Shown here: positions 17,004 through 24,577 of the stretch, one piece after another
Layout: the number at the start of each line of letters is the position of its first letter
Numbering within the stretch: the stretch's first letter is position 1
Origin: Candidatus Hydrogenedentota bacterium
GTDB lineage: Bacteria; Hydrogenedentota; Hydrogenedentia; Hydrogenedentales; CAILVY01
Direction of reading: 5' to 3'
Length of the DNA stretch: 54,624 nucleotides
NCBI GenBank assembly: GCA_029565395.1
Contig: JAKQOG010000036.1
Location: 1-54,624 of the forward strand
Notes under the pieces: generated by a model
The model's input: the letters and a program-made list of their open reading frames with translations, nothing else
Told to the model about the DNA's origin: nothing
Database searches by the model: none
Position numbers and translations under genes: made by a program

Positions 17004-19997
17004 TTAAAAACGTATATTAACATCCAGCGGAATATTCTGCTCATCCCCAGTCACTTCCACCAACTCCGTGTGTACATATCGCACTTCCAATACGCCCGAT
17101 TCCGGGAAATAAATATCCAGTTGCCATTGACCCGGCGGAACGTTTTTCAGCTCAAAATCGCCCATCATATTAATGGCGCTGAATTGACCCGTAAGCTGTC
17201 CGATATCCGCCAGATCACCCACCTGCAAATTGGTCATGCCCGGAGCCCGAAGTACTGCGTAGCCAGCCAAACCAGGCGATCGGGAACAGTGGCCTTCAAT
17301 GGTCACGCCCGAGGTATCGCCGAAGTTGTAATCCAACATGCGTCCTTCCTGGATCTCCAAGGGGACCCCTTGAATATCGTATAGTGCATTCAGATCGGCC
17401 CCCGCTGCCGATGAGACATAACTGACCATCGCCTGATAGGTGCCCGTCGACAATCCGTCAATGGTATAGTACCCGTTCTGATCCGTTGTGGCCGATTTCG
17501 TAGCTCCCCCGCCCATCACCACTACCATCGCCCCGGCCGCCAACTTCCCATTGCGGTACACATACCCATGCACGCCGCCGCCGGCCCCTAACCGCAACTC
17601 TACATTGTTGATGGTTCCTTGTTCTTCCAGGAACAACAACCTGCTGCTTACCGCTGGATAACTCGGATGGCGCGCCACCACCGTATACGATCCGGCGGGG
17701 AGGGGCGTAAACGAAAATGCCCCGTCTGATCCCACTTGCATGGACTGGCTTCCTGGCGTATCGCCCACTGCCGTCATCACCATTGCTTCGGATTCCGTGC
17801 CGGCCTCAATCAGCGTTACTTGCGTGCCTTGCGGACTCGCCCCATCGTTCGTCGTTACCCGCCCGGAAATCGTCCCACCCTTTTCACTCAGCAGCAGATT
17901 GACATTATCCAGGACCTGCCCCGCTTCCACACTGACCTCCAAACGGCTCGGGGTGAATCCGGTTGCACGCGCTTCCACCCGGTAAATCCCCGGCGCCACA
18001 TACAACTCGTAGCTACCATCGGGATTGTTAAAATTCGTACCCATCGGCTGCTCGTCCGAGAAACGCGCCAGGCTCAAGCCACCCGATGCCGAGACTGGTG
18101 TTGCGCCTACCGAATATCCGCCCACCGGCGGCGTATTCGTCTCCTTCACCAGCACCACCCCGCGAATCACCGCCGAGGCGTCCATCACCACCTTGTTTTC
18201 CCGGTCCAGCAGCGCCCGGCCCACACGCCGCGGCGCATACCCTTGCATCGTGGCCGTCAGCCGGTACGCCCCCGTCTCCACTCCGTCAATCCTGAACTTG
18301 CCATCGGAGCCCGTCGTCGTATCACGGTTTATGCCTTGCAGGCTTTCCATACCCATTCCCTCCACCACAATTCTCACCCCGTCAATCGGCTGACTCGCAG
18401 TGTCCACCACCGTTCCATAGATCGAATGCGTCCCTTCATCCACGGGATACAACATAATCTCCAGCCCCGTGATGTCGCTGTAGCCATTGGGATAAATCGG
18501 CTCCCCCGACGTCGCAATCTTATACCGCTCCTTCTGAGCAAACACCTGATAATTCCCCGGCGGCAGTTCCTTAATCGTAAAATTGCCCTCATTATCCGAG
18601 CGCGCGTCCCGAAACGCCTGTGCGCTTTGCATGGGTGATATTAACTGCTTATAGCTCGGAATACAGAGGACCTGCGCCCCCTGGACTGGTTTCCGCTTGC
18701 TGTCCACCACCCGCCCATACACATTGGTTCCCCCAAACATGAACACATCAATCCGAACGCTGCGGTTCGCCGCCGTTAAAATAAACGGGTCCGCCAATTG
18801 CGGTGAATGCCCCTCGGATGTCGCATACAGCCGGTATTCCTCGTTCAGCGGAACCCCCATTAACTCGTAATACCCGTCTTCCTCCGAGGAATCATGCAGC
18901 GGCGGCGCCTGTTTGACCAGGCTCGTCAGCGCTTGCGATAGCACGCTCTGCGAGGTGCACAATAAAATATCCGCGCCCTTAACCGGTTCTTTCTTCGGCG
19001 TCGTGACATACCCCCACACAATTCCCGCCGGATCCACCGTAAAATCCACCCCCTTAAGCTCCTGGTCGGGACGTGTAATAGACACTTTCTGATAGGGAAT
19101 CACTTTTCCCACTTTATACGGAGTTTTCCGAAGATTAAGCGACAATCCAAACTCGCCCACCGGCAGCCCCGATACGCAGAAATTCCCCTCGTCATCCGTA
19201 ACCGGCGGATCCCCCAGCCAATACGAAGACCGGAACGGACGATTCGGATCGCGCTCCTGCGTGAGTCCCGGCGTGCTTTGCTCCACCTCAATGATAATTC
19301 CTACCGCCGGTGCGTTCGTGCCCGCTTCCGTAACCCGCCCAAATACCATCGCGCCCTTCGACAGCTTGATCTTCACTGTTTGCTTCGGTTGCGTTTCCCT
19401 AACGGTTTCCACCTGTTCCACAGGGGTATATCCGGACGCATAGACACTGACCTTAAACGATCCCGCCATCGCCATCTTGAACTCCGCCTCCCCCTTGTCC
19501 CCCGTGCGAAGATCGTACGACTCGTTGAGCCGGGCCGCCTCCTCCTTCAGCGCATCCAGCGCCTCCATATTCTTCTCGCGAATAACCTCCGCATTACGCC
19601 GGTTCCAATCCTCTTGCTCCTCCGGCGTCCATTCCCGCCGGACCAGTACCCGCGCGTTCGCAATAGGCTTCTCCTCATGGGTATCCACCACTACCGCCAA
19701 AAGGCCATAGGGACGTTCCGTATTTTCCTGGGGGGCCGGTTCTTTCTTGACTTTGGCATCCGCCTTGAGCTTTTGCCGAAGTGGCACGGGGGCCTCATTG
19801 CGGAGACGGTCTCCCACCCCCCCGCTTTTGCGTTCTTCCGGACGTGCTGTGTATGAAATGGACGATACCGGCGGCGCGGAAGGACGCCGCGGCGCCAGAA
19901 ACAGGGCCAGCAGCACCAGTGAAACCAGCATCACCACCACGGCGCCTACTATATGCACCGAGGAAATGGATGAACCTGGACCATGCCGTCGAGCCAT
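17004..19997 (-). CDS. Membrane-anchored protein of tandem carboxypeptidase-regulatory-like (transthyretin-like) domains
   Basis: 997 residues. The ATG at 19997 has AAGG at six bases, and the longer frame to 20078 adds a segment without export features. Residues 15-36 are a single membrane helix (VGAVVVMLVSLVLLALFLA) after a basic start, so the rest faces outward. After a Pro/Ser-rich stretch come about eight beta-sandwich repeats, recognised by recurring VYGRVVDSKRKPVQGAQV, GNFTIKELPPGNYQVFA, GKFRIDGVETGAYRL and GYYTIDGLSTGTYQA. These are carboxypeptidase D regulatory-like domains, used as structural or binding modules. No catalytic domain is visible. It lies between the sigma/anti-sigma genes and an ABC exporter in one operon. 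It may be an envelope scaffold or the exporter's external partner; this is inference. Confidence 0.85.
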   Translation of the reverse strand: MARRHGPGSSISSVHIVGAVVVMLVSLVLLALFLAPRRPSAPPVSSISYTARPEERKSGGVGDRLRNEAPVPLRQKLKADAKVKKEPAPQENTERPYGLLAVVVDTHEEKPIANARVLVRREWTPEEQEDWNRRNAEVIREKNMEALDALKEEAARLNESYDLRTGDKGEAEFKMAMAGSFKVSVYASGYTPVEQVETVRETQPKQTVKIKLSKGAMVFGRVTEAGTNAPAVGIIIEVEQSTPGLTQERDPNRPFRSSYWLGDPPVTDDEGNFCVSGLPVGEFGLSLNLRKTPYKVGKVIPYQKVSITRPDQELKGVDFTVDPAGIVWGYVTTPKKEPVKGADILLCTSQSVLSQALTSLVKQAPPLHDSSEEDGYYELMGVPLNEEYRLYATSEGHSPQLADPFILTAANRSVRIDVFMFGGTNVYGRVVDSKRKPVQGAQVLCIPSYKQLISPMQSAQAFRDARSDNEGNFTIKELPPGNYQVFAQKERYKIATSGEPIYPNGYSDITGLEIMLYPVDEGTHSIYGTVVDTASQPIDGVRIVVEGMGMESLQGINRDTTTGSDGKFRIDGVETGAYRLTATMQGYAPRRVGRALLDRENKVVMDASAVIRGVVLVKETNTPPVGGYSVGATPVSASGGLSLARFSDEQPMGTNFNNPDGSYELYVAPGIYRVEARATGFTPSRLEVSVEAGQVLDNVNLLLSEKGGTISGRVTTNDGASPQGTQVTLIEAGTESEAMVMTAVGDTPGSQSMQVGSDGAFSFTPLPAGSYTVVARHPSYPAVSSRLLFLEEQGTINNVELRLGAGGGVHGYVYRNGKLAAGAMVVVMGGGATKSATTDQNGYYTIDGLSTGTYQAMVSYVSSAAGADLNALYDIQGVPLEIQEGRMLDYNFGDTSGVTIEGHCSRSPGLAGYAVLRAPGMTNLQVGDLADIGQLTGQFSAINMMGDFELKNVPPGQWQLDIYFPESGVLEVRYVHTELVEVTGDEQNIPLDVNIRF

Positions 19998-20157
19998 ACT
20001 GCACCTTCCGTTTACCGGGGCTTGCCGCCATTTCCCGCCCAAATACCTCCTGTACATACCCGGCGGGCAGTGCGTCATCCCGGTCTCTTACAAGCTGCAA
20101 AGTAAAACGCCATCTTAACATACTATTATGACGTTAAGACGGCGTTACAGATCAATT

Positions 20158-20586
20158 TCAGAATTTCGGCGCGTGGCCTCGCCCGAAATATTTCCACAAG
20201 GGAATCAGAGCCACGATAAATGTACCCAGGCCCAACAGCAGGCTGGACAACAACGAATACGCTCCGCTATAGCCCGCCGCCGACAGCATCATCGACGTGG
20301 CATATGCATCGTATTGGCCTTTGCCGCCCGAAACGCCATGTAAAATCAGCACATAGAAATTCGTCACCGAAACGATCAGGCCCGTCATGGCCAGCACGAT
20401 TAAGAAGCCGGCCGCCAGCGTGCTCATCGTATACCGGAACCGCGATTTCTCCTGTTCCTTCAGCCGCACAATCCGGAGGCGCTCCTCTACCCGCCGGTGC
20501 AACGTTTCCGGCGCTGTGCGCATCGGTTCCCCGCTCAAAGCGGCTTCAATCGCCGCGTCTATGTCAATCGGTTTCCTGGTATCCAT
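20158..20586 (-). CDS. Small two-helix membrane protein, probable anti-sigma factor
   Basis: 142 residues. The ATG at 20586 has GGAGG nine bases upstream and lies inside the end of the sigma factor gene (23-base overlap), which points to translational coupling. A charged cytoplasmic N-terminus of about 52 residues (DIDAAIEAALSGEP, HRRVEERLRIVRLKEQEKSR) precedes two hydrophobic hairpin segments (about 54-80 and 105-132). No zinc-binding HxxxCxxC motif of the classic ZAS anti-sigma fold is present. The role as anti-sigma factor is inferred from position, overlap and topology only. No homolog family was recognised. Confidence 0.7.
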   Translation of the reverse strand: MDTRKPIDIDAAIEAALSGEPMRTAPETLHRRVEERLRIVRLKEQEKSRFRYTMSTLAAGFLIVLAMTGLIVSVTNFYVLILHGVSGGKGQYDAYATSMMLSAAGYSGAYSLLSSLLLGLGTFIVALIPLWKYFGRGHAPKF

Positions 20587-21202
20587 GACGGAATACCTCC
20601 TTCTCCACAATCTTTTTCAATTGTTTTCTTGCCCTAAACATCCAAGTTTTCAACGTCCCCATCGGAATTCGCATAACCTGCGCTATATCCTCATACGAAA
20701 TCCCCTGCAAATAATACAGGGTGATGATCGTCGCATAGCGATCCGGAAGCTTCTGCACGCACCGCCGGATATGTTCCGGCATATCCGATGCATCCGGCGG
20801 GTCCACCGACGCTTCCAACATGTTCGCCGGTGACAATTCCACTTCACCCCGCCGTTTCCGGCGGTTCAGTTCCGTCAAACAAACACTGCACGTCACCCGG
20901 TACATCCATGTGCTGAAACTGCAATCGCCCCGGAAGCCTTTCAGCAGGCGGAACGCCTTTAAAAACGCCTCCTGCGCCATATCCTCCGCAAGCGCCGCAT
21001 CCCGCATAAAACGGTATGCCACGTTATAAATGATATGTTGGTGCCGGCGCACCAGTTCCGAAAACGCCTCCGTATCCCCGCGCTTGGCCCGTTTCACCAA
21101 AGCCATGTCATTCGGGGCGGCGTCCTCACGTCCCAACTTCGTCGCGGGAATTGCCGCAACGGAATTCGAGGCGCGGAACGTCCAAGGCAGCAAAGTGGTC
21201 AT
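20564..21202 (-). CDS. ECF-type RNA polymerase sigma factor
   Basis: 212 residues. The ATG at 21202 has AAGGAG six bases upstream and shares the ATGA overlap with the stop of the preceding gene. Region 2 spans about 45-118 (AFSELVRRHQHIIYNVAYR, DAALAEDMAQEAFLKAF, FSTWMYRVTCSVCLTELNRR), which binds core polymerase and melts the -10 element. Region 4 spans about 146-200 (LPDRYATIITLYYLQGISY, EDIAQVMRIPMGTLKTWMFR), which reads the -35 element. There is no region 3, as expected for the ECF group (RpoE/SigW-like). It probably transcribes its own operon. Confidence 0.95.
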   Translation of the reverse strand: MTTLLPWTFRASNSVAAIPATKLGREDAAPNDMALVKRAKRGDTEAFSELVRRHQHIIYNVAYRFMRDAALAEDMAQEAFLKAFRLLKGFRGDCSFSTWMYRVTCSVCLTELNRRKRRGEVELSPANMLEASVDPPDASDMPEHIRRCVQKLPDRYATIITLYYLQGISYEDIAQVMRIPMGTLKTWMFRARKQLKKIVEKEVFRHGYQETD

Positions 21203-22122
21203 GTCGTGCTCCTTGTTATCCAAATGTCGCCATTCAGCGAGTTCAACGATAGCCGGGAGCGCCCGTCGCCCAGGGAACCGTGAAGTTCACGCTGCCGCAC
21301 TGCCGGTGTGTTCTCCTGGAACACGAAATCCGACCGGACCGTACCTCGGCCCGTGCATGCGTCCACCTGGGCGGAGCAGCCTTCCGGCATGACCAGTGTA
21401 ATACCGCCGTTCATAACATTCAACTCGCAGGCCTCCACGTCCTTCGCCAGCAACGTTGCATAAACGTTCCCGTTGGTTGTTGACGCCTGTAATTTACCCT
21501 TTAACATGTTTGCGTAAATACTGCCATTCACCGTCTCCAGCGTTGTCGTATTCTCCGCGTCATACACCCGTATACGGCCATTTGTACTCTTCGCCACCAC
21601 CGGCTTCGTGGCCCCCAATACCTCTATATCCGTATTGTTGCCTTGAACCGTGATTTCGCCGCAACCCTTTGCTATCCAAACATTTCCATTCGTCCCAACC
21701 AGCCGGATATTTGTCCCTTCCGGTACCTTCACACTATAATCCACGCGCAAATCCACCACGTCCGGACGCTCTTCCGGCTCCGTTAAAATCGTCACCGCCT
21801 CCGAATCCGAATCCACCTTGATCAGCGTCTTTGCATACTGTTCCGCCACCGCTTTCGTGTCATACGACTGCGTGTAGGCCCGGATATCCACCATCACCTC
21901 AATCGCGTCAATATCCCGTTCATGCGGCATGACCGACACCGCCCCGTCCGCATTGGTAATTTGGAGGAGCTTCGCCGAGGGCAGGGTCAAGGTGCGGTAA
22001 TCCTGCACCCCGGGACGAACCACCTCCCGGGGAAGCTTCGGGGCCAACACGCCAACCGTAAAGCCCTGAATGGCTGCGGCAATCACTACCGCCAGCCCTA
22101 TGCTGCGCACTAAACTGCCCAT
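21199..22122 (-). CDS. Exported DUF4097-like beta-helix protein
   Basis: 307 residues. The ATG at 22122 is supported by AAGG at eight bases, and a signal anchor follows at once (MGSLVRSIGLAVVIAAAIQ). The body is a right-handed beta-helix of short repeated strands: ITNADGAVSVMP, VGTNGNVWIAKGCGEITVQG, KSTNGRIRVYDAENTTTLETVNGSIYANMLKGKLQASTTNG when read in pieces, ending SLNSLNGDIWI. This pattern of 'NG-x-I/V' turns marks the DUF4097/DUF2807 (adhesin-head-like) families, which often accompany sensor and sigma systems but have no proven activity. It is the first gene of the operon and overlaps the sigma gene by four bases. It faces the periplasm or outside, so it could sense the envelope state; that is inference. 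Confidence 0.8.
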   Translation of the reverse strand: MGSLVRSIGLAVVIAAAIQGFTVGVLAPKLPREVVRPGVQDYRTLTLPSAKLLQITNADGAVSVMPHERDIDAIEVMVDIRAYTQSYDTKAVAEQYAKTLIKVDSDSEAVTILTEPEERPDVVDLRVDYSVKVPEGTNIRLVGTNGNVWIAKGCGEITVQGNNTDIEVLGATKPVVAKSTNGRIRVYDAENTTTLETVNGSIYANMLKGKLQASTTNGNVYATLLAKDVEACELNVMNGGITLVMPEGCSAQVDACTGRGTVRSDFVFQENTPAVRQRELHGSLGDGRSRLSLNSLNGDIWITRSTT

Positions 22123-22263
22123 ACTTTTCACCTTATCCCTTTGACCCCAAGGCCTTTTTGCAGGTTTCACAATTCCGGGCATCCCTTGCTACAATACGAG
22201 CGGACAAGTGTAAAGAAACCACAACCCCGCTGGAGCGAGTCCAACCACCGGAAAGGCAATAGA

Positions 22264-22701
22264 ATGAGATCGTTCCTGCTTATGTTACCCGTACTTATAG
22301 TTCTTGTTACCCTGATTTACTCCGTGGCCCGCCACATCGGCCGCCTCTGGCTCGATCACCGCGTCAAAATGGCCCTTCTCGAAAAACTCGAACGCAAGCC
22401 GGAACTCCTCAATTCCTACGAAGACCTTCAATCTTTCGTCGAGGGCAGCTCGTCCGACATGGAATCCACCGAATCCGTCGACTTCGCTCTCACCGGACTC
22501 ATTCTCGCCGTCATCGGAGTCATCTGCGTCATCCTCTACGCCACCGTCGGACAAGGCCGCTGGGCCGTCGGCGCCTACTGGGGCGGCGTCGCATGCGTCG
22601 CCCTCGGATTCATCCTCGCCATCCTCGGCGCCGTCATCCGATTCCTTACCCGCACCCCCATCGGCCACCCCTTCGGCAAAAACGAACCTAGACGGCGGTG
22701 A
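22264..22701 (+). CDS. Small membrane protein of unknown function; stop codon lies in a repeat
   Basis: 145 residues, ATG with AAGG seven bases upstream. Three hydrophobic helices: residues 1-20 (MRSFLLMLPVLIVLVTLIYS), about 77-96 (LTGLILAVIGVICVILYATV) and about 103-123 (GAYWGGVACVALGFILAILG). Between the first two lies a charged cytoplasmic stretch (DHRVKMALLEKLERKPELL). No family was recognised. It is divergent from the sigma operon, with 141 bases between the starts. The last codons and the TGA (22699-22701) fall inside the first 55-base repeat unit, so the original C-terminus may have been replaced when the repeat arrived. Confidence 0.7.
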   Translation: MRSFLLMLPVLIVLVTLIYSVARHIGRLWLDHRVKMALLEKLERKPELLNSYEDLQSFVEGSSSDMESTESVDFALTGLILAVIGVICVILYATVGQGRWAVGAYWGGVACVALGFILAILGAVIRFLTRTPIGHPFGKNEPRRR

Positions 22702-22869
22702 CTATTGTAGACGCGACGTCCCCGTCGCGTACAATAAGCGGCACGGACGGCGGTGACTATTGTAGACGCGACGTCCTCGTCGCGTATAAAAAGCGGCGTG
22801 GACGGCGGTGACTATTGTAGACGCGACGTCCTCGTCGCGTATAAAAAGCGGCGTGGACGCCGCTTCCAC
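22691..22869 (+). repeat. Three tandem 55-base REP-like units plus a closing hairpin
   Basis: Units start at 22691, 22746 and 22801, each opening GACGGCGGTGACTATTGTAG. Each contains hairpin A (ACGCGACG, loop, CGTCGCGT) and the first half of hairpin B (AAGCGGCGTGGAC). In the first two units the second arm of hairpin B is replaced by GGCGGTGA, leaving it unpaired; only after the third unit is the arm intact (GCCGCTT). The exact 55-base period suggests local tandem amplification. Confidence 0.85.
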
Positions 22870-22900
22870 AAAAGATACAATACTTCTGTTGCGGTCTTAT

Positions 22901-22951
22901 GTAGACGCGACGTCCTCGTCGCGTATAAAAAGCGGCGTGAACGCCGCTTCC
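22901..22951 (+). repeat. REP-like unit with two hairpins
   Basis: Complete unit: GTAGACGCGACG-TCCT-CGTCGCGTA (hairpin A), then AAGCGGCGTGAACGCCGCTT (hairpin B). The sequence before it (AAAGATACAATAC) resembles the spacer GAAGACACAATAC between units nearer the transposase gene. Confidence 0.85.
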
Positions 22952-23072
22952 AGAATAGATACTTTTGCCCTCGTGTATGGAACAACCACCAAGTGTGTGA
23001 TCTTTTTTTGAATAGATTAAATCCAGTAGGTAAAATAGTCTTGAGTAGCGTTGAAATTAGGGGAGCGGTAGC

Positions 23073-23858
23073 ATGCTGGTAGAAAATAATTCTGGAAAAG
23101 AAGACACAGTATCCTCATCCCGAATAATAAGCGGCGCGGACGCCGCTTCCACGGAAGACACAATACGCCCAGTACAATATGTAGACGCGACGTCCCCGTC
23201 GCGTATAAAAAGCGGCGTGGACGCCGCTTCCACAATAGGAACAGGTCAACCAGCACTCTTAGAAGATAATCAACCTATCCTCTATGAGTGGTTCGATCCC
23301 CGCCAGCCAGTCGGATATGTCCACGGTGGAAATTTACCGCATTGGCGTCAGGACGGTGTTACGTATTTTGTAACTTGGCGGACTGCCGATTCCATGCCTG
23401 AAGAACGTGTAACGCAATGGAAACAAGAGCGTGAAGAGTGGCTAGCGCGTCATCCCGAACCGCATGATACCAAAACCAAAGCAGAGTATGACCGACTATT
23501 TAGTGCTCGATGGGAACGCTGGCTGGATGAATGCCACGGAGAGTGCCTTTTAGCAAAGACTGAGTTCAAGGTATTGGTTGAAGGAGCCTTAAGGTATTAT
23601 GATAAGAAACGTTATCTCCTTGGTGAATATGTTGTGATGCCCAATCACATACATGCACTGGTAACTCCTTATGAGAAGAATGAACTTTCGGACATCCTGC
23701 AGAATTGGAAATCGTTTACTGCACATGTGATCAACCAAAAGATCGGGCGAAAGGGAACTTTTTGGCAGAAAGAAGGTTTTGATCATATTGTCCGAAGCCC
23801 CGAAGAATTGGAACGGATCGTGCAATATATTCAGAATAATCCACGATTAGTAACGTAG
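23073..23858 (+). CDS. REP-associated tyrosine transposase (RAYT, Y1/IS200-like)
   Basis: 261 residues, ATG with GGAG seven bases upstream. The core runs from about residue 68 to the end and shows MPNHIHALV with the HUH metal ligands His192 and His194. A strand FVTWRTADS and the helix-forming FWQKEGFDHIVRSPEELERIVQYIQNNP complete the family pattern. RAYTs cut and join single-stranded DNA at palindromic REP elements. The site where other members usually carry the Tyr of a YD pair reads Phe236-Asp here. Residues about 12-55 are a translation of the REP units (YVDATSPSRIKSGVDAAST), an N-terminal extension that RAYTs do not normally have. The TAG stop at 23856-23858 is part of the next repeat, and the protein ends right after the last conserved helix, so a short C-terminal piece may be lost. 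Expression and activity are uncertain. Confidence 0.85.
   Translation: MLVENNSGKEDTVSSSRIISGADAASTEDTIRPVQYVDATSPSRIKSGVDAASTIGTGQPALLEDNQPILYEWFDPRQPVGYVHGGNLPHWRQDGVTYFVTWRTADSMPEERVTQWKQEREEWLARHPEPHDTKTKAEYDRLFSARWERWLDECHGECLLAKTEFKVLVEGALRYYDKKRYLLGEYVVMPNHIHALVTPYEKNELSDILQNWKSFTAHVINQKIGRKGTFWQKEGFDHIVRSPEELERIVQYIQNNPRLVT
23129..23233 (+). repeat. Left 105-base direct repeat of the RAYT locus, inside the RAYT reading frame
   Basis: Hairpin B, a spacer (GGAAGACACAATAC), hairpin A and hairpin B again. It matches 23884-23988 over its full 105 bases with seven mismatches counted by eye and no gap. It lies within codons about 19-54 of the transposase gene. A decayed hairpin A precedes it at about 23102-23128. 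Confidence 0.85.
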
Positions 23859-23988
23859 ACACAACGTCACCGTTGCGTATAAGAAGCGGCGTGGACGCCG
23901 CTTCCACGGAAGACACAATACCCCCAGTGCGCTATGTAGACGCGACGTCCCCGTCGCGTATAAAAAGCGGCGCGGACGCCGCTTCTAC
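23855..23988 (+). repeat. Right REP-like cluster of the RAYT locus
   Basis: First a unit with a variant hairpin A (CAACG-TCAC-CGTTG instead of CGACG and CGTCG, so pairing is kept), then the 105-base block 23884-23988 that matches 23129-23233. The first bases (GTAG) contain the transposase stop codon. With the left cluster it brackets the transposase core in direct orientation. Confidence 0.85.
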
Positions 23989-24082
23989 CATAAGCACGAT
24001 ATAGAAGCTTATCACCAATATACACATTGCATGGAGAGTAGCCTTCAGGTACTCTTGGAGGTGAGTTGGCAGGAATAGATTC

Positions 24083-24505
24083 ATGGCGGATTATCATAAA
24101 ATCGGATTGTTAATGGTTCAAAACGGCGCGATGTTACTGTGCCGGAAGAATACGCTGTCCGCCAAGTTGATTTTGCCGGGCGGGACGCTGGAGCCGGGGG
24201 AATCGGCGATGGAGTGTCTGGCGCGGGAATTGCAGGAGGAATTGGGCGAGGTTACGGCCTCGAATGTGACCTTTATTGGACGTTATGAGGATCGTGCGGC
24301 CACGCCGGACCCGAATGAGTATAAAACCGTGCGGATAGACTTGTATCAGGGAGATTGGACGGGCACGCCGGTGGCCTCGTCGGAAATTGTGGAGTTGGTG
24401 TGGTTCGGTCCGGATTCGGACCCCGCACAATTGACGCCTATTCTGATCAACAAGATTCTTCCGGATCTCTTAAAGAGAAATATACTTCCATGGACTCATG
24501 TCTGA
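24083..24505 (+). CDS. Nudix hydrolase
   Basis: 140 residues, ATG with AGGA eight bases upstream. The Nudix box spans residues 34-56: Gly34, five residues, Glu40, seven residues, then RELQEELG. All metal-binding Glu are present. Such enzymes hydrolyse nucleoside diphosphates linked to another group (for example oxidised dNTPs, ADP-ribose or nucleotide sugars); the substrate cannot be read from the sequence. The protein is a single cytoplasmic domain of the usual length. It stands 78 bases after the REP cluster, and a hairpin follows its stop codon. Confidence 0.95.
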   Translation: MADYHKIGLLMVQNGAMLLCRKNTLSAKLILPGGTLEPGESAMECLARELQEELGEVTASNVTFIGRYEDRAATPDPNEYKTVRIDLYQGDWTGTPVASSEIVELVWFGPDSDPAQLTPILINKILPDLLKRNILPWTHV

Positions 24506-24517
24506 TTCTTTATAAAA

Positions 24518-24537
24518 GTCCTACCTGGAGATAGGAC
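24518..24537. terminator. Hairpin between the Nudix and U32 genes
   Basis: GTCCTA, an eight-base loop, TAGGAC. It resembles the glyA terminator in stem and loop (TCTCCA on the minus strand). The T-rich side (TTTTAT) is on the minus strand, although the flanking genes run on the plus strand, so it may not end the Nudix transcript efficiently. Confidence 0.45.
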
Positions 24538-24577
24538 CTACTAAAAGGACATTTTTAAGAAATTCTGTAGTGTGAAT

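Noticed and set aside
17736..18638. Plus-strand open frame of 300 codons rich in Arg, His and Pro
   Set aside because: It is antisense to the carboxypeptidase-regulatory-like repeat protein; the composition is typical of an antisense frame in GC-rich DNA.
22753..23082. Open frames on the plus strand made of YVDATSSSRIKSG-like peptides
   Set aside because: They are translations of the REP units only, without ribosome site or homologous core.
22691..24000. CRISPR-like array
   Set aside because: Repeats are palindromic, unevenly spaced, include their own spacers in the copies and surround a RAYT gene. No cas gene or unique-spacer pattern is present.
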